Below, piece by piece: positions 27,323 to 36,492 of a DNA stretch of 64,000 bases; the first letter of the stretch is position 1, and each line of letters opens with the position of its first letter. A model generated the notes under the pieces. The model saw only the letters and a program-made list of their open reading frames with translations, was not told the DNA's origin and made no database searches. The position numbers and the translations under genes were made by a program. This stretch comes from Rhodococcus spongiicola (GTDB lineage: Bacteria; Actinomycetota; Actinomycetes; Mycobacteriales; Mycobacteriaceae): the NCBI RefSeq assembly GCF_004011835.1, contig NZ_RKLN01000004.1, positions 62,001 through 126,000 of the forward strand, read 5' to 3'.

Positions 27323-28984
27323 GTGGCAGAACAAGCCGACGTCATCGTCGTCGGAGCGGGACTGGCAGGTCTGGTCGCGACCCACGAACTGGTCAAGGCC
27401 GGCCGCAAGGTTCTCGTCGTCGAGCAAGAGAACGTGGAAAACCTCGGCGGACAGGCGTTCTGGTCGCTCGGGGGGCTGTTCTTCGTCGACAGCCCCGAGC
27501 AGCGCCGCATGGGCATCAAGGACTCCCGCGACCTAGCCCTGCAGGACTGGCTCGGCAGCGCCGGGTTCGACCGAGATCGCGAGGATCACTGGCCCCGCCA
27601 GTGGGCAGAGGCGTACGTGGACTTCGCGGCCGGCGAGAAGCGCGCCTACCTCCACGACCTCGGCCTGCGCGTCATGCCGAACGTCGGCTGGGCCGAACGC
27701 GGCGGCGGCCTCGCCTCCGGCCACGGAAACTCCGTGCCCCGCTTCCACATCACGTGGGGCACCGGCCCCGAGGTGGTCCGGGTGTTCCGCGACCCGGTGC
27801 TCGACGCGGCCAGTCGCGGCCAGGTCACCTTCCGGTACCGGCACCAGGTCGACGAGTTGATCGTCGAGGGCGGTGCCGCCGTCGGTGTGCGCGGCACCGT
27901 ACTCGAGTCGTCGACCGAGCCGCGGGGTGTGAAGTCGTCGCGCACGCCCGCAGGCGAATTCGAGCTGCGCGCACAAGCGGTCGTCGTCACGTCCGGTGGC
28001 ATCGGCGGCAATCCCGAACTGGTGCGCAAGAACTGGCCGGTCGAGCGGCTGGGTCGCGCACCCGAGCGGATGATCACCGGTGTGCCCGCGCACGTCGACG
28101 GCAGGATGCTCGAGATCACCGAGAACGCCGGCGGCAACATCGTCAACCGTGATCGGATGTGGCACTACACCGAGGGCATCGTCAACTGGGACCCGATCTG
28201 GCCCAACCACGCCATCCGAATCATCCCGGGTCCGTCGTCGCTGTGGCTCGATGCCACCGGAAAACGCCTGCCGGTGCCTCTGTTCCCCGGCTTCGACACC
28301 CTCGCGACTCTCGAGCACATCCTCGGTACCGGACACGACCACACGTGGTTCGTCCTCACGCAGTCGATCATCGAAAAGGAATTCGCGCTGTCGGGTTCCG
28401 AACAGAATCCCGACATGACCGGCAAGGACTTGAAGCTCTTGCTCGGCCGCGTGAAGAAGGGGGCGCCCGGACCGGTGGAAGCGTTCAAGCGCCACGGTGT
28501 GGACTTCGTAGTCCGCGACAACCTGCGCGACTTGGTCGACGGTATGAATGCCTTGACACCGGACGCGAAGCTCGACTACGAGCAGGTGGAGCGCGAGATC
28601 GTCGCACGCGACCGCCAGATCGAGAACACCTTCTCCAAGGACATGCAGGTGATGGCGATCCGCAATGCGCGAACCTATCGCGCAGACAAAGTGATTCGCG
28701 TCGCCAAGCCACACCGCCTGCTGGACCCGGCGCATGGACCGTTGATCGCGGTGCGGCTGAACCTGCTCACCCGCAAGACCCTCGGTGGGCTCGAGACCAA
28801 CCTGGACTCGCAGGTGATCCGCCCCGACGGCAGCGTCTTCGACGGCCTGTACGCCGCCGGTGAGGTCGCCGGCTTCGGCGGTGGCGGCGTCCACGGCTAC
28901 AACGCGCTCGAGGGAACGTTCCTCGGCGGCTGCATATTCTCCGGCCGGGCCGCCGGACGTGCACTGGGCCGGAGCCTCCGGTGA
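27323..28984 (+). CDS. FAD-binding dehydrogenase (3-ketosteroid-dehydrogenase-like)
   Basis: The 553-residue flavoprotein of the fumarate reductase/KstD superfamily starts with ADVIVVGAGLAGLVATHELVKAGRKVLVVEQ (FAD ADP-binding) and ends with GLYAAGEVAGFGGGGVHGYNALEGTFLGGCIFSGR, the second FAD-contact block. It resembles M. tuberculosis Rv0785. Such enzymes desaturate ring or acyl C-C bonds; the steroid link is plausible but unproven. GTG 27323 has GGAGATAG upstream. The stop overlaps the SDR start (GTGA). Confidence 0.87.
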   Translation: MAEQADVIVVGAGLAGLVATHELVKAGRKVLVVEQENVENLGGQAFWSLGGLFFVDSPEQRRMGIKDSRDLALQDWLGSAGFDRDREDHWPRQWAEAYVDFAAGEKRAYLHDLGLRVMPNVGWAERGGGLASGHGNSVPRFHITWGTGPEVVRVFRDPVLDAASRGQVTFRYRHQVDELIVEGGAAVGVRGTVLESSTEPRGVKSSRTPAGEFELRAQAVVVTSGGIGGNPELVRKNWPVERLGRAPERMITGVPAHVDGRMLEITENAGGNIVNRDRMWHYTEGIVNWDPIWPNHAIRIIPGPSSLWLDATGKRLPVPLFPGFDTLATLEHILGTGHDHTWFVLTQSIIEKEFALSGSEQNPDMTGKDLKLLLGRVKKGAPGPVEAFKRHGVDFVVRDNLRDLVDGMNALTPDAKLDYEQVEREIVARDRQIENTFSKDMQVMAIRNARTYRADKVIRVAKPHRLLDPAHGPLIAVRLNLLTRKTLGGLETNLDSQVIRPDGSVFDGLYAAGEVAGFGGGGVHGYNALEGTFLGGCIFSGRAAGRALGRSLR

Positions 28985-29784
28985 GCCGCCGCACCGCGCT
29001 CGTGACGGGCGCGTCGTCGGGTATCGGCCTCGAGGTGGCGCGGGCGCTCACCGGCCGCGGCTATCGCGTTTTGGGCACCACGCGTAATCCCCACGCACTG
29101 CGGGAAAGTTCGCGGGTACCGGGAGTCGAGTACGTGGCGCTCGATCTGACGGACCGGGCGAGTATCGAGGCGTGCGTGCGGGCCGTCGGCGACGTCGACA
29201 TCCTCGTCAACAACGCGGGCGAAAGTCAGATGGGGCCGCTCGAGGAGTTACCGCTGGACGCTATCGATCGGCTCTTCCGGGTGAACGTGCTCGGCGCAGT
29301 GCAGTTGACGCAGGCGCTCCTGCCGGGCATGCGCGAGCGCGGCTACGGTCGCGTGGTGATGGTGGGTTCCATGCTCGCGAGCTTCCCGCTGGCGTTCCGG
29401 TCGTCGTACGTGGCCTCGAAATGCGCGCTGAAGGGATTCGCGACGGCCGCCAGACGCGAGCTGAGTCCGTTCGGCGTGTGGCTCACCACCGTCGAACCCG
29501 GGACCATCGCCACCGGCATCGGTGACCGCCGCACCCGGTACATCGGCGACGGATCGCCGTACACGGCCGACTACGCGATCGTCTCGAAAGGGATGCGGCG
29601 CAACGAAGACCTCGGCATCCGGCCCGGCCGGGTCGCTGCACTAGTGGTCAAGGCCATCGAGGCGAACAAGCCGAAACCCCTGTACGCGGTCGGGAACAAG
29701 GCACCGCTGGTGTTCACCGCCCGCCGGCTCGCCCCACGAACAGCGGTGGAGAAGATGATGGCGAGGTTCCACGGGTTGAAGTGA
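28981..29784 (+). CDS. Short-chain dehydrogenase/reductase, operon partner of the FAD dehydrogenase
   Basis: The 267-residue classical SDR has TGASSGIGLEVARAL, NNAGES, catalytic Ser in VMVGSMLAS and YVASKCALKG. GTG 28981 overlaps the previous stop by 4 bp, so the two enzymes are co-made and may act on the same compound, one desaturating and one reducing or oxidising a carbonyl. The substrate is unknown. The gene is convergent with the cutinase gene, only 3 bp apart. Confidence 0.88.
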   Translation: MSRRTALVTGASSGIGLEVARALTGRGYRVLGTTRNPHALRESSRVPGVEYVALDLTDRASIEACVRAVGDVDILVNNAGESQMGPLEELPLDAIDRLFRVNVLGAVQLTQALLPGMRERGYGRVVMVGSMLASFPLAFRSSYVASKCALKGFATAARRELSPFGVWLTTVEPGTIATGIGDRRTRYIGDGSPYTADYAIVSKGMRRNEDLGIRPGRVAALVVKAIEANKPKPLYAVGNKAPLVFTARRLAPRTAVEKMMARFHGLK

Positions 29785-29787
29785 GTG

Positions 29788-30723
29788 TCAGGCGAGCGAG
29801 CTCAGCCAGTTCGCCAACCAGGACGTCGCGGTCGCTCCGTTGCTGTCGACGACGTACCGTCGGTAGTCCTGATGGACCTGGGAACCGTAGAACTCGCTGA
29901 GCCTCTCGACCCGGTCCTGGTTTGCGCCGTCCGACGACTGCGCATCCAGGGCCGCCATCCCGCCGGCCGCGTTGAGATCTTCGGCGATCGCTATCGCCTC
30001 CTGCATGGTCTTCCCGGTCAACGGCGCCACCGGTGACGAGTTCTGTGCCAGGAACCCGGCCATCCGGGTGACGAAGTCGTCCTTGGGAGTGGAGCAGTAC
30101 AGGTCCCCGGCCACACAGAAGGTGCGGGTCTGCGGCGTGACCATTCCGAAGCCACCGATCCGGGGTCCGCCCGATCCGTTGCCGACGACGGGCGGGCCGA
30201 TCAGGGTGTCGCCCTCCGACCGACGCGGGTCGGACAACAGTCCCACTGCGACCATCCGCGACGCCGGCACTACGCCGAGACCGGTACCGATCTCGGCGGC
30301 CAAGTCGCCTGCCGCGTCCGCACCCTGGCTGTAGCCCACGAGCGCGAAGTTCGTGTTGTCGCAACGCTGCGCGATGTCTGCGATGATCCCGCGGGCGTTG
30401 TCGACGGCCTGCCGCTTCGACGCTCCGTAAACCTCGGTCTCCCAAGGGAACGCTGTCGCGGCATACGTGACGTAGTCGACGCCTACCGACACAGGCAGGG
30501 GATCGGTGACCGCACCGAGCATGCCCGGACCACGCTGCGCACCAGGATCGGTCGTGGTCTCCCAAGTACCGGGGATTGCGACGACGTGCAGGTCGGGGCA
30601 CGACGGCGCGGCCTGAGCCGTCCCCGTTCCGACCGCGACCACGGAACCGAAAGCCGTTACGACACAAGCCCCAAAACCCGACAGAACCCTCTTCACACGC
30701 ATCGACTTCACAAGCATCGACAC
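29788..30723 (-). CDS. Secreted cutinase-family serine esterase
   Basis: 311 residues with a Sec signal (VLSGFGACVVTAFGSVVAVGTGTAQA, cleavage before APSCPD). The cutinase core shows nucleophile motif FALVGYSQGADAAG, Asp in the CVAGDLYC loop and a late VHQDYRRYVV with the catalytic His. Mycolata use such enzymes as cell-envelope esterases, lipases or phospholipases. The C-terminus (TSWLANWLSSLA) is short and hydrophobic. Start codon 30723 could shift to an in-frame ATG at 30717 or 30702. Confidence 0.88.
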   Translation of the reverse strand: MSMLVKSMRVKRVLSGFGACVVTAFGSVVAVGTGTAQAAPSCPDLHVVAIPGTWETTTDPGAQRGPGMLGAVTDPLPVSVGVDYVTYAATAFPWETEVYGASKRQAVDNARGIIADIAQRCDNTNFALVGYSQGADAAGDLAAEIGTGLGVVPASRMVAVGLLSDPRRSEGDTLIGPPVVGNGSGGPRIGGFGMVTPQTRTFCVAGDLYCSTPKDDFVTRMAGFLAQNSSPVAPLTGKTMQEAIAIAEDLNAAGGMAALDAQSSDGANQDRVERLSEFYGSQVHQDYRRYVVDSNGATATSWLANWLSSLA

Positions 30724-30913
30724 AGCACCCCACTCGTTCGATCCAGGTGGTCATTTGCCTGACCACGGCCGTAACGTCCCTATTGTGACAACGCCTGCGA
30801 CAGACGCGACATGTCGTATGGTGGCAGGTCCACGTTGCGCGGCGATGCACGTTCGGTAAACGTAGGTTACCGAGGTACGGGTGAGCGTACTTCCTTCTTC
30901 CCCAGAACATGAC
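30724..30913. other. Cutinase promoter region
   Basis: 190 bp upstream of the minus-strand cutinase gene. It includes an AT-richer stretch near 30780-30870, but no motif I can assign with confidence. Confidence 0.3.
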
Positions 30914-30956
30914 ACCGGTGGGGTGTCACCGCAGTCTGCGGTGACACCCCACCGGT
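30914..30956. terminator. 20-bp perfect hairpin ending the first Ig-like cassette
   Basis: ACCGGTGGGGTGTCACCGCA / TGCGGTGACACCCCACCGGT with a 3-nt GTC loop, 49 bp after the stop of the 31005 gene. A diverged copy ends the second cassette at 34658. Confidence 0.85.
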
Positions 30957-31004
30957 GGTTTCAGCGCTGCTCGTGGCAGCTATCCGTGCTCAGGAACCGA
31001 AGGA

Positions 31005-32735
31005 TCAGGAACCGAACAGTCCCTCGAGGCTGCCGAGCGGGCTCGCGGGTGGCTCGGGCACCACCAGTTCCTGCGGCGCCGACGCCGAATCGACGAACCC
31101 GGCGGATGCGACGAATTCGGCAGTGACACTGTAGGTTCCGGCGTTCAGGAACGTCGTCGGCAACGTCGCGACACCGTTGACGACGTCGACCGGCAAACCG
31201 AGCGGCGCGTTACCGAGCTTGAACTGGACCTTGCCGTTCGCGTTCGCCGGATCGACGGTCGCGACCAGCGTCACCGGGCTACCGCTGGGCACCTCACCGA
31301 CCGGAGCCAGCGTGGTCGTGGTCAGCACGTCAGCCGGCGGCGCGTTGGTCACGCTCACCGGGAAGGCCGGCGACACCGATCCCAAGAATCCGTCCGTGCC
31401 GGAGTACCGCGCGATCACCCGGTGCGTGCCGGTCGCGTCGAACGTGTACGGCACGATCGCCGCACCGTCGGTGCCGACCTCGGCGGTCAGGGTCTGACCG
31501 CCGACGACGAACTCGACCGTGCCGCCCTGGACGGCGGGGGTAACCTGCGCGGACAGGTTCACGTCCTGGCCCACGTACGCGTTGTCCGGCGAGACCACCG
31601 CGATGCTGGTGGCGACGTCGTCGCTGCTGACGGTGACCGTCTTCGGCGCCGAGGTCGACCCGATGAACCCGTCACTGCCCGAGAACACGGCCGTGATCGC
31701 GTGATCGCCCTCGGAGTCGAACGCGTGCTCGATCGACGCCGAACCGTCGACCACCTCGGCCTCACCGATCGGGTTGCCCCAGTCCAGGAACTCGACGGTA
31801 CCGCCCGCCGGCGCCGGGTCGATGTTCGCGGTCAGGGTGACCGGGGCGTCGATCTTCGCCGCGTCCGGACCCGAGATCGTCGTGGCGGTCTCCCTGTCCG
31901 CCTCGATGATCTGCACCGATCCCAGCGGGCCCGCACCCGCGTTCAGGGGTTCATTTTCGTTCGCCTTGTCCCGCGGGGTGCACTTCGTCGGCGCCCACAC
32001 GGTACCGACGACTGGCGCGGACAGCTTCGCCGTGAACGTCAGGAAGTTCTTGCTGTGGTTCCACTTGCCGGCGTCACCGTTGGTTCGCAGCTTGAGGTCG
32101 ATGGTGCCCGACTCGCCGGCCTTCAACCGCGCCTTCACCTGCGGGAGCTGGAAGTAGGTGTAGCCGTTGGAGGTGGGCGTGCCGTCGATGTCCTTGCCGG
32201 TCGCGTCGACCTTGATCCCGCCTGTGCTGGTGCTGCTCGACGACGGGCCGTTGGCGATGACCTCGTTGTTGCCGGACAGCCGCAGGATGTTGCCGTTCGG
32301 ATCCTCGTCCCCGTTGCCGTTGATCCGCAGGACGTTCGGGCGGACACCGCTCAGCCCCGCCGACGTGAACGGCACGACCTCGGCGCTGATGAAGTCCGCG
32401 TTGTCCGGGAGATAGACGTCGATCTTGACCCGAGAGACGTTCGTGATGGTTGCGATCGACACGTCCTTGGGGAAGCCGATCGGCCCGGGTTGGATGGTGA
32501 CGTCGAACTCCTCACCGGCGTTGATGCTGGTCGGCGCGTCGACGGTGACCGAACCGGTCTCTGTCAGCGCCTCCGGGCCCGCCAGGCTGGTATTCGGTGT
32601 GGCGAGACAAGCTGTCTTGAACGACGTCGTCACCGGTGCTGCTTGAGCGGGTATCCCGCCCATCATGGTGAGGCCGGCGACCATAGCTCCGATACCGATC
32701 GGAGCAACGAGCCGGCGAATTCTGCTCTGTTGCAC
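31005..32735 (-). CDS. Secreted Ig-like-repeat protein, cassette 1 second gene (A1)
   Basis: 576 residues. A Sec signal (RLVAPIGIGAMVAGLTMMGGIPAQA) precedes AP; residues about 34-280 form a unique Thr/Asn-rich beta domain; three Ig-like domains of about 90 residues follow (starting TATTISGPDAAKIDAPVTLTA, SIAVVSPDNAYVGQDVNLSA, TTTLAPVGEVPSGSPVTLVA), each ending in a Gly/Phe-rich strand such as AVFSGSDGFIGSTS. The tail ends PLGSLEGLFGS. Repeats of this type (bacterial Ig-like group 3) build extended surface or adhesive proteins. There is no LPXTG, membrane anchor or lipobox. GTG 32735 has AGGAG 6 nt upstream. Only 32 bp separate it from B1. Function unknown. Confidence 0.85.
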   Translation of the reverse strand: MQQSRIRRLVAPIGIGAMVAGLTMMGGIPAQAAPVTTSFKTACLATPNTSLAGPEALTETGSVTVDAPTSINAGEEFDVTIQPGPIGFPKDVSIATITNVSRVKIDVYLPDNADFISAEVVPFTSAGLSGVRPNVLRINGNGDEDPNGNILRLSGNNEVIANGPSSSSTSTGGIKVDATGKDIDGTPTSNGYTYFQLPQVKARLKAGESGTIDLKLRTNGDAGKWNHSKNFLTFTAKLSAPVVGTVWAPTKCTPRDKANENEPLNAGAGPLGSVQIIEADRETATTISGPDAAKIDAPVTLTANIDPAPAGGTVEFLDWGNPIGEAEVVDGSASIEHAFDSEGDHAITAVFSGSDGFIGSTSAPKTVTVSSDDVATSIAVVSPDNAYVGQDVNLSAQVTPAVQGGTVEFVVGGQTLTAEVGTDGAAIVPYTFDATGTHRVIARYSGTDGFLGSVSPAFPVSVTNAPPADVLTTTTLAPVGEVPSGSPVTLVATVDPANANGKVQFKLGNAPLGLPVDVVNGVATLPTTFLNAGTYSVTAEFVASAGFVDSASAPQELVVPEPPASPLGSLEGLFGS

Positions 32736-32767
32736 AATGTCTCCTGATTGAAGGTGGTATCGGATAC

Positions 32768-34516
32768 TCAGCCGAAGAGTCCGGTGAGCGAGCCCAAGCT
32801 GCCCGCCGGTCCGGAATCCTCACTCACGGTGAGCACCGTCGGGCCCGACACCGAGTCCGCGTACTCTGCGCCGCCGACGAAGTTCGCCGTCACCGCGTGG
32901 GTGCCGGTGACGTCGAAGCTGTGGGTGAACGTCGCCACACCGTCCACGACCTGCGCGGTGCCCAGCACCGTGGTCCCGGACCGGAACTCGACCGTGCCAT
33001 CGGCCGTGCTCGGATCGACGGTCGCGGTGAACGTCACCTGCCCGCCGACCACGGTCCTACCGCTCACCTCGAGCACGGTTGTAGTCTCCGTGCGCGCCGG
33101 CTCGGGATCGTTGACGGTGACGGCAAACTCGGCCGACGTCGACGGCTCGAACCCGCCGGTGCCGGTGAACTCGGCGACCACGTTCGCCGTGCCCGCGACA
33201 TCGAAGGTGTGCGGCAGCACCGCGACACCGTCGGCGGTACCCACCGGGGCGGACCCGACCTCGACACCGTCGACCAGGAACCGCACGTCACCACCGGACG
33301 GGATCGGCAGCACCGTCGCCGACAGGTTGACCGGGGTGCCGGTCACCGCGGTCACCGGCTCGACCACCGTGGTGGTGGTGCCCCAGTCGGGATCGTTCAC
33401 AGTGATCTCGGCGGGTGCCGAGACGGAGTTGTGGTAGCCGCCGGTGCCGGTGAACTCGGCGGTGATGGTGTGCGACAACGCCTCCGGGAAGGAACGAGTC
33501 AGGCTCGCGGCGCCGTTCTCGACCGCGACCGGCTGACCGTAGTTCTGGCCGTCGACCTGGAACTGCACCCGGCCCGTGGCCGTGTCCGGGGTGATCGATG
33601 CCGTCATGGTCACGTCCTCACCGACCAGAGCCGAAGCCGGAACCTGCAGCGCGGTGGAGGTATCGGAAGTCACGTCGACCGTCGCCGGTGCCGACGTCGA
33701 GTTGTGGAAGCCCGCATCCGCGAGGAAGTTCGCGGTGATCTCGTGTGCACCGACCGTGTCGAACGTGTGCGACAGCGTCGCGACACCGCCGACCACATCG
33801 ACCGGCGAACCGATGTCGACGCCACCGTCCTGGAACTGCACCCGGCCGTCCGCGTTCGACGGATCGAGGGTGGCCGTCAGCGTGGCCGCCTCACCGGTCT
33901 TCACCGTCTCCGGCACATCCAGCGTCGTCGTCGTGGTCACGTTCGGATCCGCGACCCGCACCCACACACCGAACGGGTTGCTGCCCGCGTCATCCCACAC
34001 CCGCACCTCGGCGGACACGCCGGAGTCGTAGTCCCCGAACGGCGTATCGTCCGGCACCCGGTAGGACGCCTCGAGGGTCAGTGTCTCGTTGTTCTCGAGG
34101 TCGAAACCACCGACCAGGAAGGTACACCGGTCCTTACACGTCGCGGTCACGCCGCCGTCGGAGTTGTAGGCGAGGTTGTGCTTGTCGGTCCACGTGGTGT
34201 ACGTGACCTTCACGCTGTCGCGGTCCAGAACGAAGCCGGCTGGGGGTACGTCCCGCAGACTGGAGATCGACAAGCGGACCTGGTCGTCGTTGTGTTTCTT
34301 GACCGTTGTCTTGTAGGTGACGGTGTCACCGGGGTTCACCACGTTGCTGCCGACCACCTCCTTCGTCAGCAGCAACCTGCCGGTGTCCTGAGAATTGCTC
34401 GACGGCGGTGGCTCGGCGGCTGTAGCGGTGCCGACGCCGGCACCAAGTATCAATGCAATCACAGAGCCTGCGGCGAGTACTGGACTCGCGACTCTGCGCA
34501 GGGTTGACGAAAACAC
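32768..34516 (-). CDS. Secreted Ig-like-repeat protein, cassette 1 first gene (B1)
   Basis: 582 residues. The signal peptide ends TATAA; residues about 45-190 are a DUF11-like beta domain (LLLTKEVVGSNVVNPGDTVTYKT) with a CKDRC disulphide-type pair; four Ig-like domains follow (TTTTTLDVPETVKTGEAATL, STALQVPASALVGEDVTM, TTTVVEPVTAVTGTPVNL, TTTVLEVSGRTVVGGQVTF). The tail ends SLGSLTGLFG. It lacks a known wall or membrane anchor. The start is GTG 34516, 4 nt after AGGAGG; an overlapping ATG 2 nt upstream in another frame would give only a short peptide. It is cotranscribed with A1. Function unknown; surface structure is inferred. Confidence 0.85.
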   Translation of the reverse strand: MFSSTLRRVASPVLAAGSVIALILGAGVGTATAAEPPPSSNSQDTGRLLLTKEVVGSNVVNPGDTVTYKTTVKKHNDDQVRLSISSLRDVPPAGFVLDRDSVKVTYTTWTDKHNLAYNSDGGVTATCKDRCTFLVGGFDLENNETLTLEASYRVPDDTPFGDYDSGVSAEVRVWDDAGSNPFGVWVRVADPNVTTTTTLDVPETVKTGEAATLTATLDPSNADGRVQFQDGGVDIGSPVDVVGGVATLSHTFDTVGAHEITANFLADAGFHNSTSAPATVDVTSDTSTALQVPASALVGEDVTMTASITPDTATGRVQFQVDGQNYGQPVAVENGAASLTRSFPEALSHTITAEFTGTGGYHNSVSAPAEITVNDPDWGTTTTVVEPVTAVTGTPVNLSATVLPIPSGGDVRFLVDGVEVGSAPVGTADGVAVLPHTFDVAGTANVVAEFTGTGGFEPSTSAEFAVTVNDPEPARTETTTVLEVSGRTVVGGQVTFTATVDPSTADGTVEFRSGTTVLGTAQVVDGVATFTHSFDVTGTHAVTANFVGGAEYADSVSGPTVLTVSEDSGPAGSLGSLTGLFG

Positions 34517-34583
34517 TCATCCTCCTTGGGGGAACCCGCCTCCCGACCCGGCGGTGTCGTGGCAATGCATCACACAAAGCTGC

Positions 34584-34613
34584 ACCCTAGCCTTTGCAAG
34601 TTCGTTGCAAAGG
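34584..34613 (-). promoter_or_regulatory. Promoter/operator block of Ig cassette 1
   Basis: CCTTTGCAA-GTTCG-TTGCAAAGG is a perfect inverted repeat (34591-34613) and, on the minus strand, TAGGGT follows (34589-34584) 15 bp after the first TTGCAA. The same TTGCAR-N5-TTGCAR plus TAGRGT arrangement precedes cassette 2 at 38300-38326. Confidence 0.55.
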
Positions 34614-34657
34614 CGTTTTCTGGTCATTTGTCCAGTAAGACGCGGGACCGTAAGACG

Positions 34658-34694
34658 CCGGGGGTGCCACCGCAGTCTGCGATGACACCCCCGG
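34658..34694 (-). terminator. Hairpin ending the second Ig-like cassette
   Basis: CCGGGGGTG…CGCA / TGCG…CACCCCCGG with GTC loop, 17 positions. The two non-Watson-Crick positions become U·G pairs only in minus-strand RNA, so it is built for transcripts of the 34742 gene. It is homologous to the hairpin at 30914. Confidence 0.8.
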
Positions 34695-34741
34695 AGTCAG
34701 TGCTGCTCGTGGCAGCTATCCGTGCTCAGGAACCGAAGGGA

Positions 34742-36460
34742 TCAGGAACCGAACAACCCCTCGAGGCTGCCGAGTGGGCCCGGGGGTGGCTCGGGTACCA
34801 CCAGTTCCTGCGGCTCCGATGCCGAATCGACGAATCCATCGGATGCGACGAATTCGGCGGTGACACTGTAGGTTCCGGCGTTCAGGAACGTCGTCGGCAA
34901 CGTTGCGACACCGTTGACGACGTCGACCGGCGCGCCGAGCGGCGCGTTACCGAGCTTGAACTGGACCTTACCGTTCGCGTTCGCCGGATCGACGGTCGCG
35001 ACCAGGGTCACCGGGCTACCGCTGGGCACCTCGCCGACCGGATCCAGCGTGGTCGTGGTCAGCACGTCTTCCGGCGGCGCGTTGGTCACGCTCACGGGGA
35101 AGGCCGGCGACACCGATCCCAAGAATCCGTCCGTGCCGGAGTACCGCGCGATCACCCGGTGCGTGCCGGTCTCGTCGAACGTGTACGGCGCGATCGCCGC
35201 ACCGTCGGTGCCGACCTCGGCGGTCAGGGTCTGACCGCCGACGACGAACTCGACCGTGCCGCCCTGGACGGCGGGGGTGATCTGCGCGGACAGGTTCACA
35301 TCTTGACCCACGTACGCCTTGTCCGGCGAGACCACCGCGATGCTGGTCTCGACGTCGTTGCTGCTGACGTTGACCGTCTTCGGCGCCGAGGTCGACCCGA
35401 TGAACCCGTCACTGCCCGAGAACACGGCCGTGATCGCGTGATCGCCCTCGGAGTCGAACACGTGCTCGATCGACGCCGAACCGTCGACCACCTCGACCGG
35501 GTCACCGATCGGGGTGCCCCAGTCCGAGAACTGCACGGTGCCACCCGAAGCCGCCGGGTCGATATTCGCGGTCAGGGTGACCGGGGCATCGGTCTTCGCC
35601 GCGTCCGGACCCGAGATCGTCGTGGTGGTCTCCTTGTCCGCCTCGATGATCTGCACCGCTGCCAGCGGGCCCGCACCCGAGTTCAGCGGGCCGTTCGCAC
35701 TGTCGCGCGGGCTGCATCGCGTCGGTGCCCATGCGGTGATGATAAGGGTCGCCTTGGGCAGGAACGTCAGGAAGTTCTTGTCGTCGTTGAAATTGCCCGC
35801 TCCGCCGCTGGAGCGCAGCTTGAGGTCGACCGTGCCCGACTCGCCAGCCTTCAACAACACCTTGACCTGCGGGAGCTGGAAATAGGTGTAGCCGTCGGGG
35901 TTGGTGCTGCCGTCGATGTTCTTGCCGGTCGCGTTGACCCTGATGCCGCCCTCGCTGCTGTCGCTCGACGACGGGCCGTTGCCGATGGTCTTGTTGTCAC
36001 CGGACAGCCGCAGGTAGGGACCGTTCGGATCCTCCCGCCCGTCGTCGTTGATCCGAATGACGCTCGGGGCGGTGCCGCTCAGACCCACCGACGTATTCGG
36101 CACGATCTCAGCGCCCAGATACTCCGCGTTCTCCGGAATCTCGATGTCGAGCTTGATACGAGAGACGTTATTGATCGATGCGCCCGACGCCGAGCCGGGG
36201 AAGCCGACCGCCCCAGCCTGGAAGGCGATCTCGAACTCCTCACCGGCGTCGACGCTGTCCGGCGCGTCGATGATTGCCGAGGCTTGCTGCGCTTCCGTGA
36301 CGGGACCTGCCACCGCCGAGGGTGTCACCTGGCAGGTGGTTGTGAACGTGGTCGTCACCGGTGCTGCCTGAGCGGGTACCCCGCCCATCATGGTGAGGCC
36401 GGCGACCAGAGCTCCGATACCTGTCGGAGCAACGAGCCGGCGAATTCTGCTCTGTTGCAC
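34742..36460 (-). CDS. Secreted Ig-like-repeat protein, cassette 2 second gene (A2)
   Basis: 572 residues, a paralogue of A1. The signal peptide (RLVAPTGIGALVAGLTMMGGVPAQA) and the three C-terminal Ig-like domains are nearly identical to A1, while the N-terminal domain (about 34-270) is clearly diverged, though it keeps landmarks such as GLSGTAPSVIRIN and GYTYFQLPQVK. It ends PLGSLEGLFGS. GTG 36460 uses the same AGGAGACATT leader as A1. It lies 32 bp downstream of B2. As in A1 there is no anchor motif other than the shared tail. Function unknown. Confidence 0.85.
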   Translation of the reverse strand: MQQSRIRRLVAPTGIGALVAGLTMMGGVPAQAAPVTTTFTTTCQVTPSAVAGPVTEAQQASAIIDAPDSVDAGEEFEIAFQAGAVGFPGSASGASINNVSRIKLDIEIPENAEYLGAEIVPNTSVGLSGTAPSVIRINDDGREDPNGPYLRLSGDNKTIGNGPSSSDSSEGGIRVNATGKNIDGSTNPDGYTYFQLPQVKVLLKAGESGTVDLKLRSSGGAGNFNDDKNFLTFLPKATLIITAWAPTRCSPRDSANGPLNSGAGPLAAVQIIEADKETTTTISGPDAAKTDAPVTLTANIDPAASGGTVQFSDWGTPIGDPVEVVDGSASIEHVFDSEGDHAITAVFSGSDGFIGSTSAPKTVNVSSNDVETSIAVVSPDKAYVGQDVNLSAQITPAVQGGTVEFVVGGQTLTAEVGTDGAAIAPYTFDETGTHRVIARYSGTDGFLGSVSPAFPVSVTNAPPEDVLTTTTLDPVGEVPSGSPVTLVATVDPANANGKVQFKLGNAPLGAPVDVVNGVATLPTTFLNAGTYSVTAEFVASDGFVDSASEPQELVVPEPPPGPLGSLEGLFGS

Positions 36461-36492
36461 AATGTCTCCTGATTGAAGTTGGTATCGGATAC

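Noticed and set aside
26669-29784. Assigning the TetR operon to the KstR or KstR2 regulon
   Set aside because: The palindrome GATACA-N4-TGTATC does not match either consensus; the link to steroids rests only on enzyme family.
29788-30723. Cutinase gene as part of the upstream SDR operon
   Set aside because: It is on the opposite strand and convergent, so it cannot be cotranscribed despite the 3-bp gap.
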